24,737 nucleotides of DNA from Alphaproteobacteria bacterium (GTDB lineage Bacteria > Pseudomonadota > Alphaproteobacteria > UBA8366): contig JASLSL010000043.1 in assembly GCA_030743445.1 (NCBI GenBank), positions 1 to 24,737 of the forward strand. Reading direction: 5' to 3'. This document shows, one piece after another, positions 15,503-21,776 of the stretch. Numbering within the stretch: position 1 is the first letter of the stretch; the number at the start of each line of letters is the position of its first letter. The notes under the pieces were generated by a model. It did no database searches. It was given only the letters and a program-made list of their open reading frames with translations, and was not told the origin of the DNA. Made by a program: the position numbers and the translations under genes.

Positions 15503-15569
15503 AACCAAGTGAGAAAATCCCTTTGCCGCAAGCCTGCTAAAATCGTATCTCATTCGCCGCCCCTTGGGC

Positions 15570-15630
15570 CCCGCTGGGGGTCCCGCCGGGGGCGCCGCCC
15601 GGTAGGCTTCGCTGGGGGCGGCGCCGCCGT
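15570..15630. repeat. very GC-rich hairpin/repeat before the CoA-transferase gene
   Basis: GGCGCCGCCC (15591-15600) pairs perfectly with GGGCGGCGCC (15616-15625) over a 15-base loop. The nonamer CGCTGGGGG occurs twice nearby. It marks the return to high-GC chromosome right of the island and lies in the probable leader of the CoA-transferase gene. It lacks a T-run, so it is not a standard terminator. Confidence 0.5.
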
Positions 15631-15664
15631 CCCGAATGCCGATCAACGAGAGGGATAGACCGCG

Positions 15665-16882
15665 ATGACAGGTCCCTTGGAAGGCCTCAAGGTTTTCGAT
15701 TTGACCCGTGTGCTGGCGGGTCCGTGGTGCACCCAGATCCTCGGCGATCTGGGGGCCGAGATCGTCAAGGTCGAGCGCCCCGGCGCGGGCGACGACACCC
15801 GCGGCTTCGCGCCGCCCTTCATCCCCGACGACAAGGGCGAGGAGACCGGCGAGAGCGCCTATTTCGCCGGCACCAACCGCAACAAGCGCTCGATCACCAT
15901 CGATATCAGCTCGCCGGAGGGCCAGGCGCTGGCGCGGCGCCTGATTGCCGAATGCGATATCCTGGTCGAGAATTTCAAGGTCGGCGCCTTGGCGAAGTAC
16001 AACCTCGCCTGGGACCAGTTGAAAGACCAGTTCCCGCGGCTGATCTACTGCTCGATCACCGGCTTCGGCGCCACCGGGCCCTATGCCGAGCGGCCGGGCT
16101 ACGACGGGCTGGTCCAGGCGATGGGCGGGATCATGAGCCTGACCGGCGAGCCCGACGGCGCGCCGATGAAGATCGGCGTGCCGATCGCCGACCTGATGGC
16201 CGGCATGTACGCCACCGTCTCGGTGCTCGCCGCGGTGCGCCACCAGGAGGCGACCGGCGAGGGCCAGCACATCGACATCGGCATGCTCGACACCCACGTC
16301 GCCTGGCTCGCCAACCAGGGGATGAACTACCTCGCGACCGGCGAGGACCCGCCGCGGCTCGGCAACCAGCACCCCAACATCGTGCCCTACCAGGTGATGC
16401 CGACGGCCGACGGCTACATCGTGCTTTCGGTCGGCAACGACCCGACCTTCGAGCGGTTCTGCAAGCTCGCCGGCTGCGAGGAGCTCTTGGAGGACGAGCG
16501 CTTCCAGACCAACGCGACGCGGGTGACCAACCGGGCCCATGTAACCGAGACCCTGAACGAGATCACGGCCAAGCAGACCTCGGCCTGGTGGCTCGAGAAC
16601 CTGGAGCAGCACAGCATTGGCTGCGGGCCGATCAACAGCCTCAGCGAAGTCTTCGCCGACCCGCAGGTGGCTTCCCGCCATATGGTGCTCGAGATGGACC
16701 ACCCGGCGACCGGCACCGCACCGGTCAAGCTGATCGCCAGCCCGATCCGGATGACCGGCACCCCGGTCGCGTATCGCCACGCGCCGCCGACGCTGGGCCA
16801 GCACACCGAGGAAGTATTGGCCGAAATGCTCGGCTTGTCCGTCGACGAGGTCGCCAAGCTGCGCGACGATGGAGTGGTCTAG
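15665..16882 (+). CDS. CaiB/BaiF family (family III) CoA-transferase
   Basis: A 405-residue enzyme of the formyl-CoA transferase/CaiB/BaiF family, which moves coenzyme A between carboxylic acids. It begins with the standard LEGLKVFDLTRVLAGPWCTQ and has LGAEIVKVERPGAGDDTR and NRNKRSITID for CoA binding. It continues with SITGFGATGPYAERPGYD. The catalytic aspartate, which forms the mixed anhydride, is Asp176 in GVPIADLMAGMYA. Length and motif order are normal. The start ATG 15665 follows GAGAGGGA. Substrate cannot be deduced; family members act on carnitine, succinate, mesaconate, formate/oxalate and others. It stands alone just right of the island, convergent with the hemerythrins. Confidence 0.92.
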   Translation: MTGPLEGLKVFDLTRVLAGPWCTQILGDLGAEIVKVERPGAGDDTRGFAPPFIPDDKGEETGESAYFAGTNRNKRSITIDISSPEGQALARRLIAECDILVENFKVGALAKYNLAWDQLKDQFPRLIYCSITGFGATGPYAERPGYDGLVQAMGGIMSLTGEPDGAPMKIGVPIADLMAGMYATVSVLAAVRHQEATGEGQHIDIGMLDTHVAWLANQGMNYLATGEDPPRLGNQHPNIVPYQVMPTADGYIVLSVGNDPTFERFCKLAGCEELLEDERFQTNATRVTNRAHVTETLNEITAKQTSAWWLENLEQHSIGCGPINSLSEVFADPQVASRHMVLEMDHPATGTAPVKLIASPIRMTGTPVAYRHAPPTLGQHTEEVLAEMLGLSVDEVAKLRDDGVV

Positions 16883-16915
16883 CAGGGCGTGCTCTAGAGG
16901 GCGCGCGCGCGGGCC

Positions 16916-17386
16916 CTAATCGCGGACACTTTCGCGTACCTCGTCGAGGCCCGGCCCGCCCTGCAGGGCGGCGACGTTCGCCCGCGGGTCGTTCTCGATG
17001 AACGGCCGGTAGGCCATGTCGTCGATCAGGATGTGGCGTTTCAGCCAATCCTTGAGATAGTCCAGGATATCCTCGCGGAACAGCTTGTCGGGATTGCGGA
17101 TATGGCTGTTGCGCACGTCGTTGATGTACTGGATGAAGCCGACATGGGCCTGCATGTGCTCGGCCAGGTTCGGATAGCCGCAGGCCTGCAGCACCTTTTC
17201 CTCGCGGTGGAAGTGGAACTGGGTGTAGCGCACCAGCTCGCGGATGACGTATTTCAGCGTCTCGCCGCCGCGTTCCGCCTCGGTCAACGCATGCAACTCG
17301 TTGATGATCGCGATCAACGCCTTGTGGTCGGAATCGATCAGCGGCACCCCGACGCTCATCCCTTCATACCATTGAAAATAGATCAT
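16916..17386 (-). CDS. bacteriohemerythrin, second of a tandem pair
   Basis: A 156-residue hemerythrin with a complete di-iron site: His21 (DSDH), His58 and Glu62 (FHFHREEK), His77 and His81 (EHMQAH), His118 (KRHI) and Asp123. It opens with the usual W-x-E-x-M-SVGV-P-x-D. Such proteins reversibly bind O2 and may sense, store or scavenge O2 or related ligands in the cytoplasm. After the four-helix bundle there is a tail of about 30 residues ending GGPGLDEVRESV, which resembles the tail of its neighbour. ATG 17386 is preceded by GAGGGGA. The longer upstream frame is not supported. It lies 40 bp downstream of the other hemerythrin and is likely in the same operon. Confidence 0.92.
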   Translation of the reverse strand: MIYFQWYEGMSVGVPLIDSDHKALIAIINELHALTEAERGGETLKYVIRELVRYTQFHFHREEKVLQACGYPNLAEHMQAHVGFIQYINDVRNSHIRNPDKLFREDILDYLKDWLKRHILIDDMAYRPFIENDPRANVAALQGGPGLDEVRESVRD

Positions 17387-17426
17387 CGGTCGTCCCCTCG
17401 GCGTGCCGTCCGCGCGCCGCGGCGCC

Positions 17427-17900
17427 TCAGACCGACTCCGAAACCTTCCTGACGTCCGCAAGACCCGGGCCGAACATCCGGGCGACCTCGTCGGCGTCCT
17501 CGTTGCCTTCGGCGAAGGCCTTATAGGCCATGTCCTGGATCAGGATGTGGTGGTTGAGCCAGTCCTTCCGGTAGTGCAACAGGTCGTGCATCATTGCCGG
17601 GCTCGGGTCCTTCGCATGGCGCTCGCGCAGGTCGTAGATGCATTGGGTAAAGCTCGCATGCTCCTCCTGATGCGATTTCGCGGGCGGGAACTCGCAGACC
17701 GCCATGACCTTCTCCTCGCGTGCGAAATGGAATTCGGTATAGGCGATCAACTCGTCGAAAATTTCCTCCAGGATCGAAGGTTTTCCGTCGCCCTCGACCT
17801 GATCGTGCAGCCGATTGATCGCGTCGATCAACGCCCGGTGGTCCGAATCCAAGAGCGACACGCCGACGCTCATCGCCTCGGTCCAGGTATAAAACGCCAT
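17427..17900 (-). CDS. bacteriohemerythrin, first of a tandem pair
   Basis: A 157-residue paralogue of the downstream hemerythrin. All iron ligands are in the same numbered positions: His21, His58, Glu62, His77, His81, His118, Asp123. The two differ in the helix 1-2 loop and in surface residues. The tail ends MFGPGLADVRKVSES, sharing GPGL..VR with its neighbour. The start ATG 17900 has GGGAGGCGAGG just upstream, a strong ribosome binding site. A FNR/FixK-like box sits 62-75 bases upstream of the ATG. The tandem pair suggests two oxygen-binding proteins of different affinity, or a heteromer; this is inference. Confidence 0.93.
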   Translation of the reverse strand: MAFYTWTEAMSVGVSLLDSDHRALIDAINRLHDQVEGDGKPSILEEIFDELIAYTEFHFAREEKVMAVCEFPPAKSHQEEHASFTQCIYDLRERHAKDPSPAMMHDLLHYRKDWLNHHILIQDMAYKAFAEGNEDADEVARMFGPGLADVRKVSESV

Positions 17901-17961
17901 CCTCGCCTCCCACAGCGATTTGTTCCCGAGTTCACCCTATGTCCAGCCGATGGACCCGACA

Positions 17962-17975
17962 TTGATGCACGTCAA
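17962..17975 (-). promoter_or_regulatory. FNR/FixK-type box upstream of the hemerythrin operon
   Basis: TTGAT-GCAC-GTCAA (TTGAC-GTGC-ATCAA on the coding strand) matches nine of ten conserved positions of the FNR box TTGAT-N4-ATCAA and the broader FixK/Dnr form. It is centred at 17968.5. A class II activated promoter would then start near 17927, and a weak -10, TAGGGT, lies exactly at 17939-17934 on the minus strand. This suggests induction of the hemerythrins at low oxygen (or by NO). Confidence 0.6.
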
Positions 17976-17998
17976 TTCGATAGCGACAGAATCGCGAT

Positions 17999-18718
17999 CT
18001 AGACCGCCCAAACCGCGATCGCGACGGTGAATGCCGCCGCGACGGCCAGCACCAGCGCCAGCCGGCGCGGTTCGGCCCCGCCCGCGATCGCGAAGCCGAC
18101 CGCCATGGCGAAGTAGAGGGCGGCGATCGCGGCGAGCGCCATGGCGGCTTCGTTCGACGGGAGGTAAAGGCTCCAGGCGAAGAGATCGCCCGCGATACCG
18201 CCGAGGGCCGCGAGCCCGTACATCTCGGCCATCGCGCGTGCCGGCGCGCCGCCACCTTGCACCGCAGCGTCCCGCGCCAGACGCGCCAGCACCGGTGGCA
18301 CGACGCCGACGAAAAGGCTGGGGAACATGAACAAGGCGGTCGCGATCCCGACGAGGCCGAGGATCGGTTCCGGTGGGCCTTGCGCCACCGCCGGCGGCAG
18401 AAGGCGGAGGAAGACGATGCTCAGCGCGGTTGCCAGCGCCGCCAGGAACAACGCCATCGAAAGCCGAATGTAGCGCAGACGCTCGTCCGTACCGGTATCG
18501 CGTCGGCCGATCCAATGGCCGACCGCCAGACTCGCCAACACCACGCCGATCGCGACGGTCCAGGTCTCGGCCGGGGCGCCGCCATAGGGGGCGAGGACCC
18601 CGCCGGCGACGATCGCGACCGCGACCGCCCCCGCCGCTGTCGCGAATAGCGCCAGTGCATAGGCGGCACGGCGCTTCACCGCGGCGCGGACTTGGCTCGT
18701 CCCTTCCGGCGTATTCAT
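17999..18718 (-). CDS. orphan membrane domain resembling fused MFS/spermidine synthase N-terminus
   Basis: A 239-residue membrane protein with about seven hydrophobic segments. The block GGVLAPYGGAPAETWTVAIGVVLASLAVGHWIGRR (37-73, quoted by its key parts LAPY, TW, GVVLASLAVGHWIG) resembles the membrane part of fused MFS/spermidine-synthase proteins. FPSLFVGVVPPVLARLA (132-148) and EMYGLAALGGIAGDLF (165-180) fit the same family. The catalytic aminopropyltransferase domain is absent: the protein ends after the last helix and no synthase gene is adjacent. ATG 18718 is chosen; a TTG at 18724 is the alternative, and no clear ribosome binding site is seen. Function is unknown. It lies upstream of, and on the same strand as, the hemerythrins, and is divergent from rpmJ. 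Confidence 0.75.
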   Translation of the reverse strand: MNTPEGTSQVRAAVKRRAAYALALFATAAGAVAVAIVAGGVLAPYGGAPAETWTVAIGVVLASLAVGHWIGRRDTGTDERLRYIRLSMALFLAALATALSIVFLRLLPPAVAQGPPEPILGLVGIATALFMFPSLFVGVVPPVLARLARDAAVQGGGAPARAMAEMYGLAALGGIAGDLFAWSLYLPSNEAAMALAAIAALYFAMAVGFAIAGGAEPRRLALVLAVAAAFTVAIAVWAV

Positions 18719-18780
18719 GGTCAATCGGTATACCGCCGAGCCGGCCGATTTGACAGCGCCGAACCCGAGAGGCGGGGTCG

Positions 18781-18809
18781 TTGACAGATCGCCCCGCCCC
18801 CCCTATGGT
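18781..18809 (+). promoter_or_regulatory. sigma-70-type promoter of rpmJ
   Basis: A perfect -35 TTGACA (18781-18786) is followed after exactly 17 bases by TATGGT (18804-18809). Transcription would begin near 18816, about 37 bases before the rpmJ start. Confidence 0.72.
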
Positions 18810-18852
18810 CGCGCCCTTCGCGGTGCGGGAAGACCGAGGACGGACACGAATC

Positions 18853-18978
18853 ATGAAGGTCGTAAGCTCGATCAAGACGTTGAAGAAGCGGCACAAAGAG
18901 TGCCGCGTCGTGCGTCGCCGCGGCCGCGTCTACGTGATCAACAAGCGCAACCCGCGCTTCAAGGCGCGTCAGGGCTGA
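18853..18978 (+). CDS. rpmJ: ribosomal protein bL36, Cys-poor form
   Basis: A 41-residue basic protein with the unmistakable L36 core: MKVVSSIKTLKKRHKECRVV, then RGRVYVINKRNPRFKARQG. It is part of the large ribosomal subunit near the 23S core. Only Cys17 remains of the zinc-binding CxxC...C...H set, so this is the 'C-minus', zinc-independent form. In many bacteria that form is the backup used under zinc limitation, while in many alphaproteobacteria it is the standard copy. GAGGACGG lies 10-17 bases before the ATG. It has its own promoter and terminator, so it is monocistronic. Confidence 0.95.
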   Translation: MKVVSSIKTLKKRHKECRVVRRRGRVYVINKRNPRFKARQG

Positions 18979-19006
18979 ACCCGGCCCCATTGTTGCGTTG
19001 TCAAAC

Positions 19007-19030
19007 CGCGCCTCCCGGCGCGATTTTTTT
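19007..19030 (+). terminator. intrinsic terminator of rpmJ
   Basis: CGCGCC (19007-19012) pairs with GGCGCG (19017-19022) over a TCCC loop, followed by A and seven T residues (19024-19030). Confidence 0.88.
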
Positions 19031-19083
19031 GTTTGTCCCGGGCCTCCCGTCGGTCGAATCCCGTTTCCATCGGCTGCGAAAAG

Positions 19084-19094
19084 TGGTACTACCA
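19084..19094. promoter_or_regulatory. GntR/FadR-type operator upstream of glcD
   Basis: TGGT-ACT-ACCA is a perfect 4+3+4 inverted repeat of the type bound by FadR-subfamily GntR regulators (PdhR, LldR, GlcC), flanked by AAAG and ATTT. It is 32 bases before the glcD ATG. A weak promoter, TTTCCA (19064-19069), 17 bases, TACTAC (19087-19092), would be overlapped by it, consistent with repression in the absence of glycolate or lactate. No gntR gene is in the window. Confidence 0.55.
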
Positions 19095-19126
19095 ATTTAG
19101 GGAGCCATCGGCCGGGGAAAAATCGG

Positions 19127-20614
19127 ATGAAAATGCCGGAGCCGGACCGCGAGGTCATCGAACGGCGGGCGGCGATCGCCACGGCCTTGCGCGAGATCGT
19201 GCCGGGCGAGGGAGTGATCGACGACCTCGACGAGCGCCGGGCTTATGAGGCGGACGGTCTGACGGCTTATCAGACGATCCCGATGCTGGTCGTCCTGCCC
19301 GAGACGACCGAGCAAATCAGCCGGATTCTGCGCTATTGCCACGAGGAGGGCATCAAGGTCGTGCCGCGCGGGGCGGGAACCTCGCTCTCGGGCGGCGCCT
19401 TGCCGTTGGAGGACGGGGTGCTGCTCGGCCTGGCGAAGCTCAACCGGGTCCTGGATATCGACTACGACAACCGCTGCGCCGTCGTCCAGCCGGGGGTAAC
19501 CAACCTTGCCGTGACCCAGGCGGTCAGTGGCGAGGGGTTCTACTACGCGCCCGATCCCTCGTCCCAGATCGCCTGCACCATCGGCGGCAATATCGCCGAG
19601 AATTCGGGCGGCGTGCATTGCCTGAAATACGGCCTCACGACCAACAACGTGCTCGGGCTCGAAGTGGTGCTGATCGACGGCGAAGTATTTCGCATCGGCG
19701 GCAAGCACCTGGACGCGGAAGGCTACGATCTTCTCGGCCTGTTGACCGGCTCGGAGGGATTGTTGGCCGTGGTCACCGAGGTCACTGTGCGTATCCTGCG
19801 CGCGCCCGAGACCGCGCGCGCGGTGTTGATCGGATTCCCGACCAGCGAGGACGCGGGCGCCTGCGTCTCGGCGGTGATCGGCGCCGGCATCATCCCGGGC
19901 GGCATGGAGATGATGGACAGGCCGGCGATCAAGGCGGCGGAGGAATTTGTCGAGGCCGGCTATCCGCTCGACGCCGGCGCGTTGTTAATCGTCGAGCTCG
20001 ACGGGCCCGAGACCGAGGTCGACGATCTGATCGCCCGGGTCGAAGGGATCGCCCGGAAGCACAACGCGCTGACCACCCGGATCTCGGAGAACGAGGAGGA
20101 GCGCGAGCGGTTCTGGGCCGGGCGCAAGGCGGCGTTCCCGGCGATCGGCCGCATCTCGCCCGACTACTACTGCATGGATGGGACGATCCCGCGCCATCAG
20201 TTGCCCAAGGTGTTGGCCCGGATGAACGAACTGTCCGAGGACTACGGCCTTCGCGTCGCCAACGTGTTCCATGCTGGCGACGGCAATCTGCACCCCTTGA
20301 TCCTCTACGACGCCAATGAGCCGGGCGAGCTCGAGAAGGCGGAGAAGTTCGGCGCCGACATCTTGCGGCTTTGCGTCGAGGTCGGCGGCGTGCTGACTGG
20401 CGAGCACGGGGTCGGGGTCGAGAAGCGCGACCTGATGGGGGCGATGTTCTCGGAGGAGGATTTGAACCAGCAGCAGCGCCTCAAATGCGCCTTCGATCCG
20501 GCGAGCCTGTTGAACCCGGGCAAGGTATTTCCGACGCTGCATCGCTGCGCGGAACTGGGCCGCGTCCACATTCACGGAGGCAAGACCCGGTTCCCCGACA
20601 TTCCGAGGTTCTGA
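19127..20614 (+). CDS. glcD: glycolate oxidase FAD-binding subunit GlcD
   Basis: A 495-residue FAD-linked oxidase (FAD_binding_4 plus C-terminal lid domain). Flavin-binding elements are PRGAGTSLSGGALP (about 80-93) and CTIGGNIAENSGGVHCLKYG. The C-terminal domain has VFHAGDGNLHPLI and TGEHGVGVEKRDLM, both standard in GlcD and D-lactate dehydrogenases. GlcD oxidises glycolate to glyoxylate (or D-lactate to pyruvate) with GlcE and GlcF, passing electrons to the membrane. ATG 19127 follows GGGGAAAAA; ATG 19133 is a near alternative. The longer open frame to 18998 runs through the rpmJ terminator and is not coding. It is first in the operon. Confidence 0.93.
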   Translation: MKMPEPDREVIERRAAIATALREIVPGEGVIDDLDERRAYEADGLTAYQTIPMLVVLPETTEQISRILRYCHEEGIKVVPRGAGTSLSGGALPLEDGVLLGLAKLNRVLDIDYDNRCAVVQPGVTNLAVTQAVSGEGFYYAPDPSSQIACTIGGNIAENSGGVHCLKYGLTTNNVLGLEVVLIDGEVFRIGGKHLDAEGYDLLGLLTGSEGLLAVVTEVTVRILRAPETARAVLIGFPTSEDAGACVSAVIGAGIIPGGMEMMDRPAIKAAEEFVEAGYPLDAGALLIVELDGPETEVDDLIARVEGIARKHNALTTRISENEEERERFWAGRKAAFPAIGRISPDYYCMDGTIPRHQLPKVLARMNELSEDYGLRVANVFHAGDGNLHPLILYDANEPGELEKAEKFGADILRLCVEVGGVLTGEHGVGVEKRDLMGAMFSEEDLNQQQRLKCAFDPASLLNPGKVFPTLHRCAELGRVHIHGGKTRFPDIPRF

Positions 20615-20651
20615 GCGATCGGGCGGGCGAAGACGACCAGTGGGAAAGGTA

Positions 20652-21209
20652 TTGGTGCGGGATCGACCGGCATACACGACGGAGGACGGTTCGCTCGACG
20701 AGCAAACCCGGATCCTGCATCCGCTCGATCTGTTGGCCGAGCGCGAGAGCGAGACCGCGCTGGGCCATTTGTTCCAATACTGGCGGCGGCGATGCGACGG
20801 CGACCGGCCGCCGCTTGAGGATACGTTCAATCCGAGGGAGGTCTTGCCGCCAGAATTGAATCTGCAGTTGTGGTGGATCGACGTCACGCCGGAAAATCCG
20901 CTGAACTTTGTGCTCCAAGGTCATAAGGGTATTGCAATCAGCAATATGTCGGGAAAAAGACTGCGCGAGGTTCCCTACAAGATACACATGACCGCCTGCG
21001 CTGCCGAATACCTCCGGTGCAAGTCGTTTCTGCAGCCGATGTATCACGAGATCGATCAGAACATCGGGGGCATATCTCGGCAATACGTCGGGCTGCTTGT
21101 CCCGGTGAAAAACCGGAAAGGGCGAATTACCAAACTCTACAATGCCGGTCGTTTGATCTTCCTCGAAAGGTCAGATCGATTCGGTTTGAGAGAAAGCGGA
21201 AGGCGATGA
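20652..21209 (+). CDS. PAS-like sensor protein A inside the glc operon
   Basis: A 185-residue soluble protein. LGHLFQYWRRRC (38-49), NPREVLPPEL (60-69) and WWIDVTPENPLNFVLQG (74-90) follow the pattern of alphaproteobacterial PAS_5-type domains (YW, then P..LP..L..l.liDv, then F.f...G). It then has SGKRLREVP and AACAAEYLRCKSFLQPM. No kinase, cyclase or DNA-binding domain is attached. TTG 20652 is preferred because from there the protein aligns without a gap with its neighbour, and GGAAAGG lies just upstream; GTG 20640 and GTG 20655 are alternatives. It overlaps the next gene by 4 bp (ATGA). Its place between glcD and glcE suggests sensing of glycolate, a cofactor or redox state. Confidence 0.78.
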   Translation: MVRDRPAYTTEDGSLDEQTRILHPLDLLAERESETALGHLFQYWRRRCDGDRPPLEDTFNPREVLPPELNLQLWWIDVTPENPLNFVLQGHKGIAISNMSGKRLREVPYKIHMTACAAEYLRCKSFLQPMYHEIDQNIGGISRQYVGLLVPVKNRKGRITKLYNAGRLIFLERSDRFGLRESGRR

Positions 21210-21754
21210 TCCGGGATCATCTGGAAGCGACTTACGAAAGCGACCTGGTCGACGAGCAGAGCCGGATCCTCTACCCGCTCGAGATGCTGGTCGAGCGCGA
21301 GAGCGAGACGCCGCTGGGGCACTTGTTCCAGTATTGGCGCCGCCGCTGCGACGGCGACAAGCCGCCGTTCGAGCACGAATTCAATCCGATAGAAGTTCTC
21401 CCGCCGGAAATCGCCAAGTGGGTGTATTGGATCGATGCCACGCCGGAAAACCCGCTAACTTTCGTTTTCCGCGATCGCTATTCGGTGTGCTTCACAGATA
21501 TATCGGAGAAGAGGTTGTGCGAAATTCCCAACAAAATACACGTTTCCGCCTGCGCCGCCGAATACACCCGGTGTAAATCGTTCATGCAGCCGATGTATCA
21601 CGAAATCGACCAAAAATTGGGTCGGATTTCGCGACACTACGTTCGGCTGCTCGTCCCGGTCACGGATCGGAAGGGGCAGGTTTCGAAACTCTACAATGCC
21701 GGCCGACTGATCTTCCTCGAAAAGCCTGGAAACGGGCAGTTGGCCGAAGCCTAG
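21206..21754 (+). CDS. PAS-like sensor protein B, paralogue inside the glc operon
   Basis: A 182-residue paralogue of the preceding protein. The two align without gaps over about 172 residues and share ERESET, LGHLFQYWRRRCDGD, ACAAEY.RCKSF.QPMYHEID and KLYNAGRLIFLE. Cys116 and Cys123 are kept in both. Differences are concentrated in the central strands (about 68-106), where a PAS domain binds its ligand, so the two may sense different things or pair as a heterodimer. The start ATG 21206 overlaps the previous TGA and has GGAAGG just before it. A duplication within the operon is the simplest origin. Confidence 0.8.
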   Translation: MIRDHLEATYESDLVDEQSRILYPLEMLVERESETPLGHLFQYWRRRCDGDKPPFEHEFNPIEVLPPEIAKWVYWIDATPENPLTFVFRDRYSVCFTDISEKRLCEIPNKIHVSACAAEYTRCKSFMQPMYHEIDQKLGRISRHYVRLLVPVTDRKGQVSKLYNAGRLIFLEKPGNGQLAEA

Positions 21755-21776
21755 CGACGGAGTCGAGCCCCCAGCC

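Noticed and set aside
15446..15553. A 35-codon minus-strand ORF (MRYDFSRLAAKGFSHLVWW...) with AAGGGG upstream
   Set aside because: Its product resembles spurious ORFs produced antisense to tRNA ends, in line with the tRNA-like sequence here. Too short and unsupported to call.
13675..15664. Integrase, transposase or flanking direct repeats of the island
   Set aside because: None was found by eye on either side, so the mode of insertion is unknown.
18998..19126. An N-terminal extension of GlcD to 18998
   Set aside because: It would run through the rpmJ terminator and the operator; the normal GlcD start follows at 19127.
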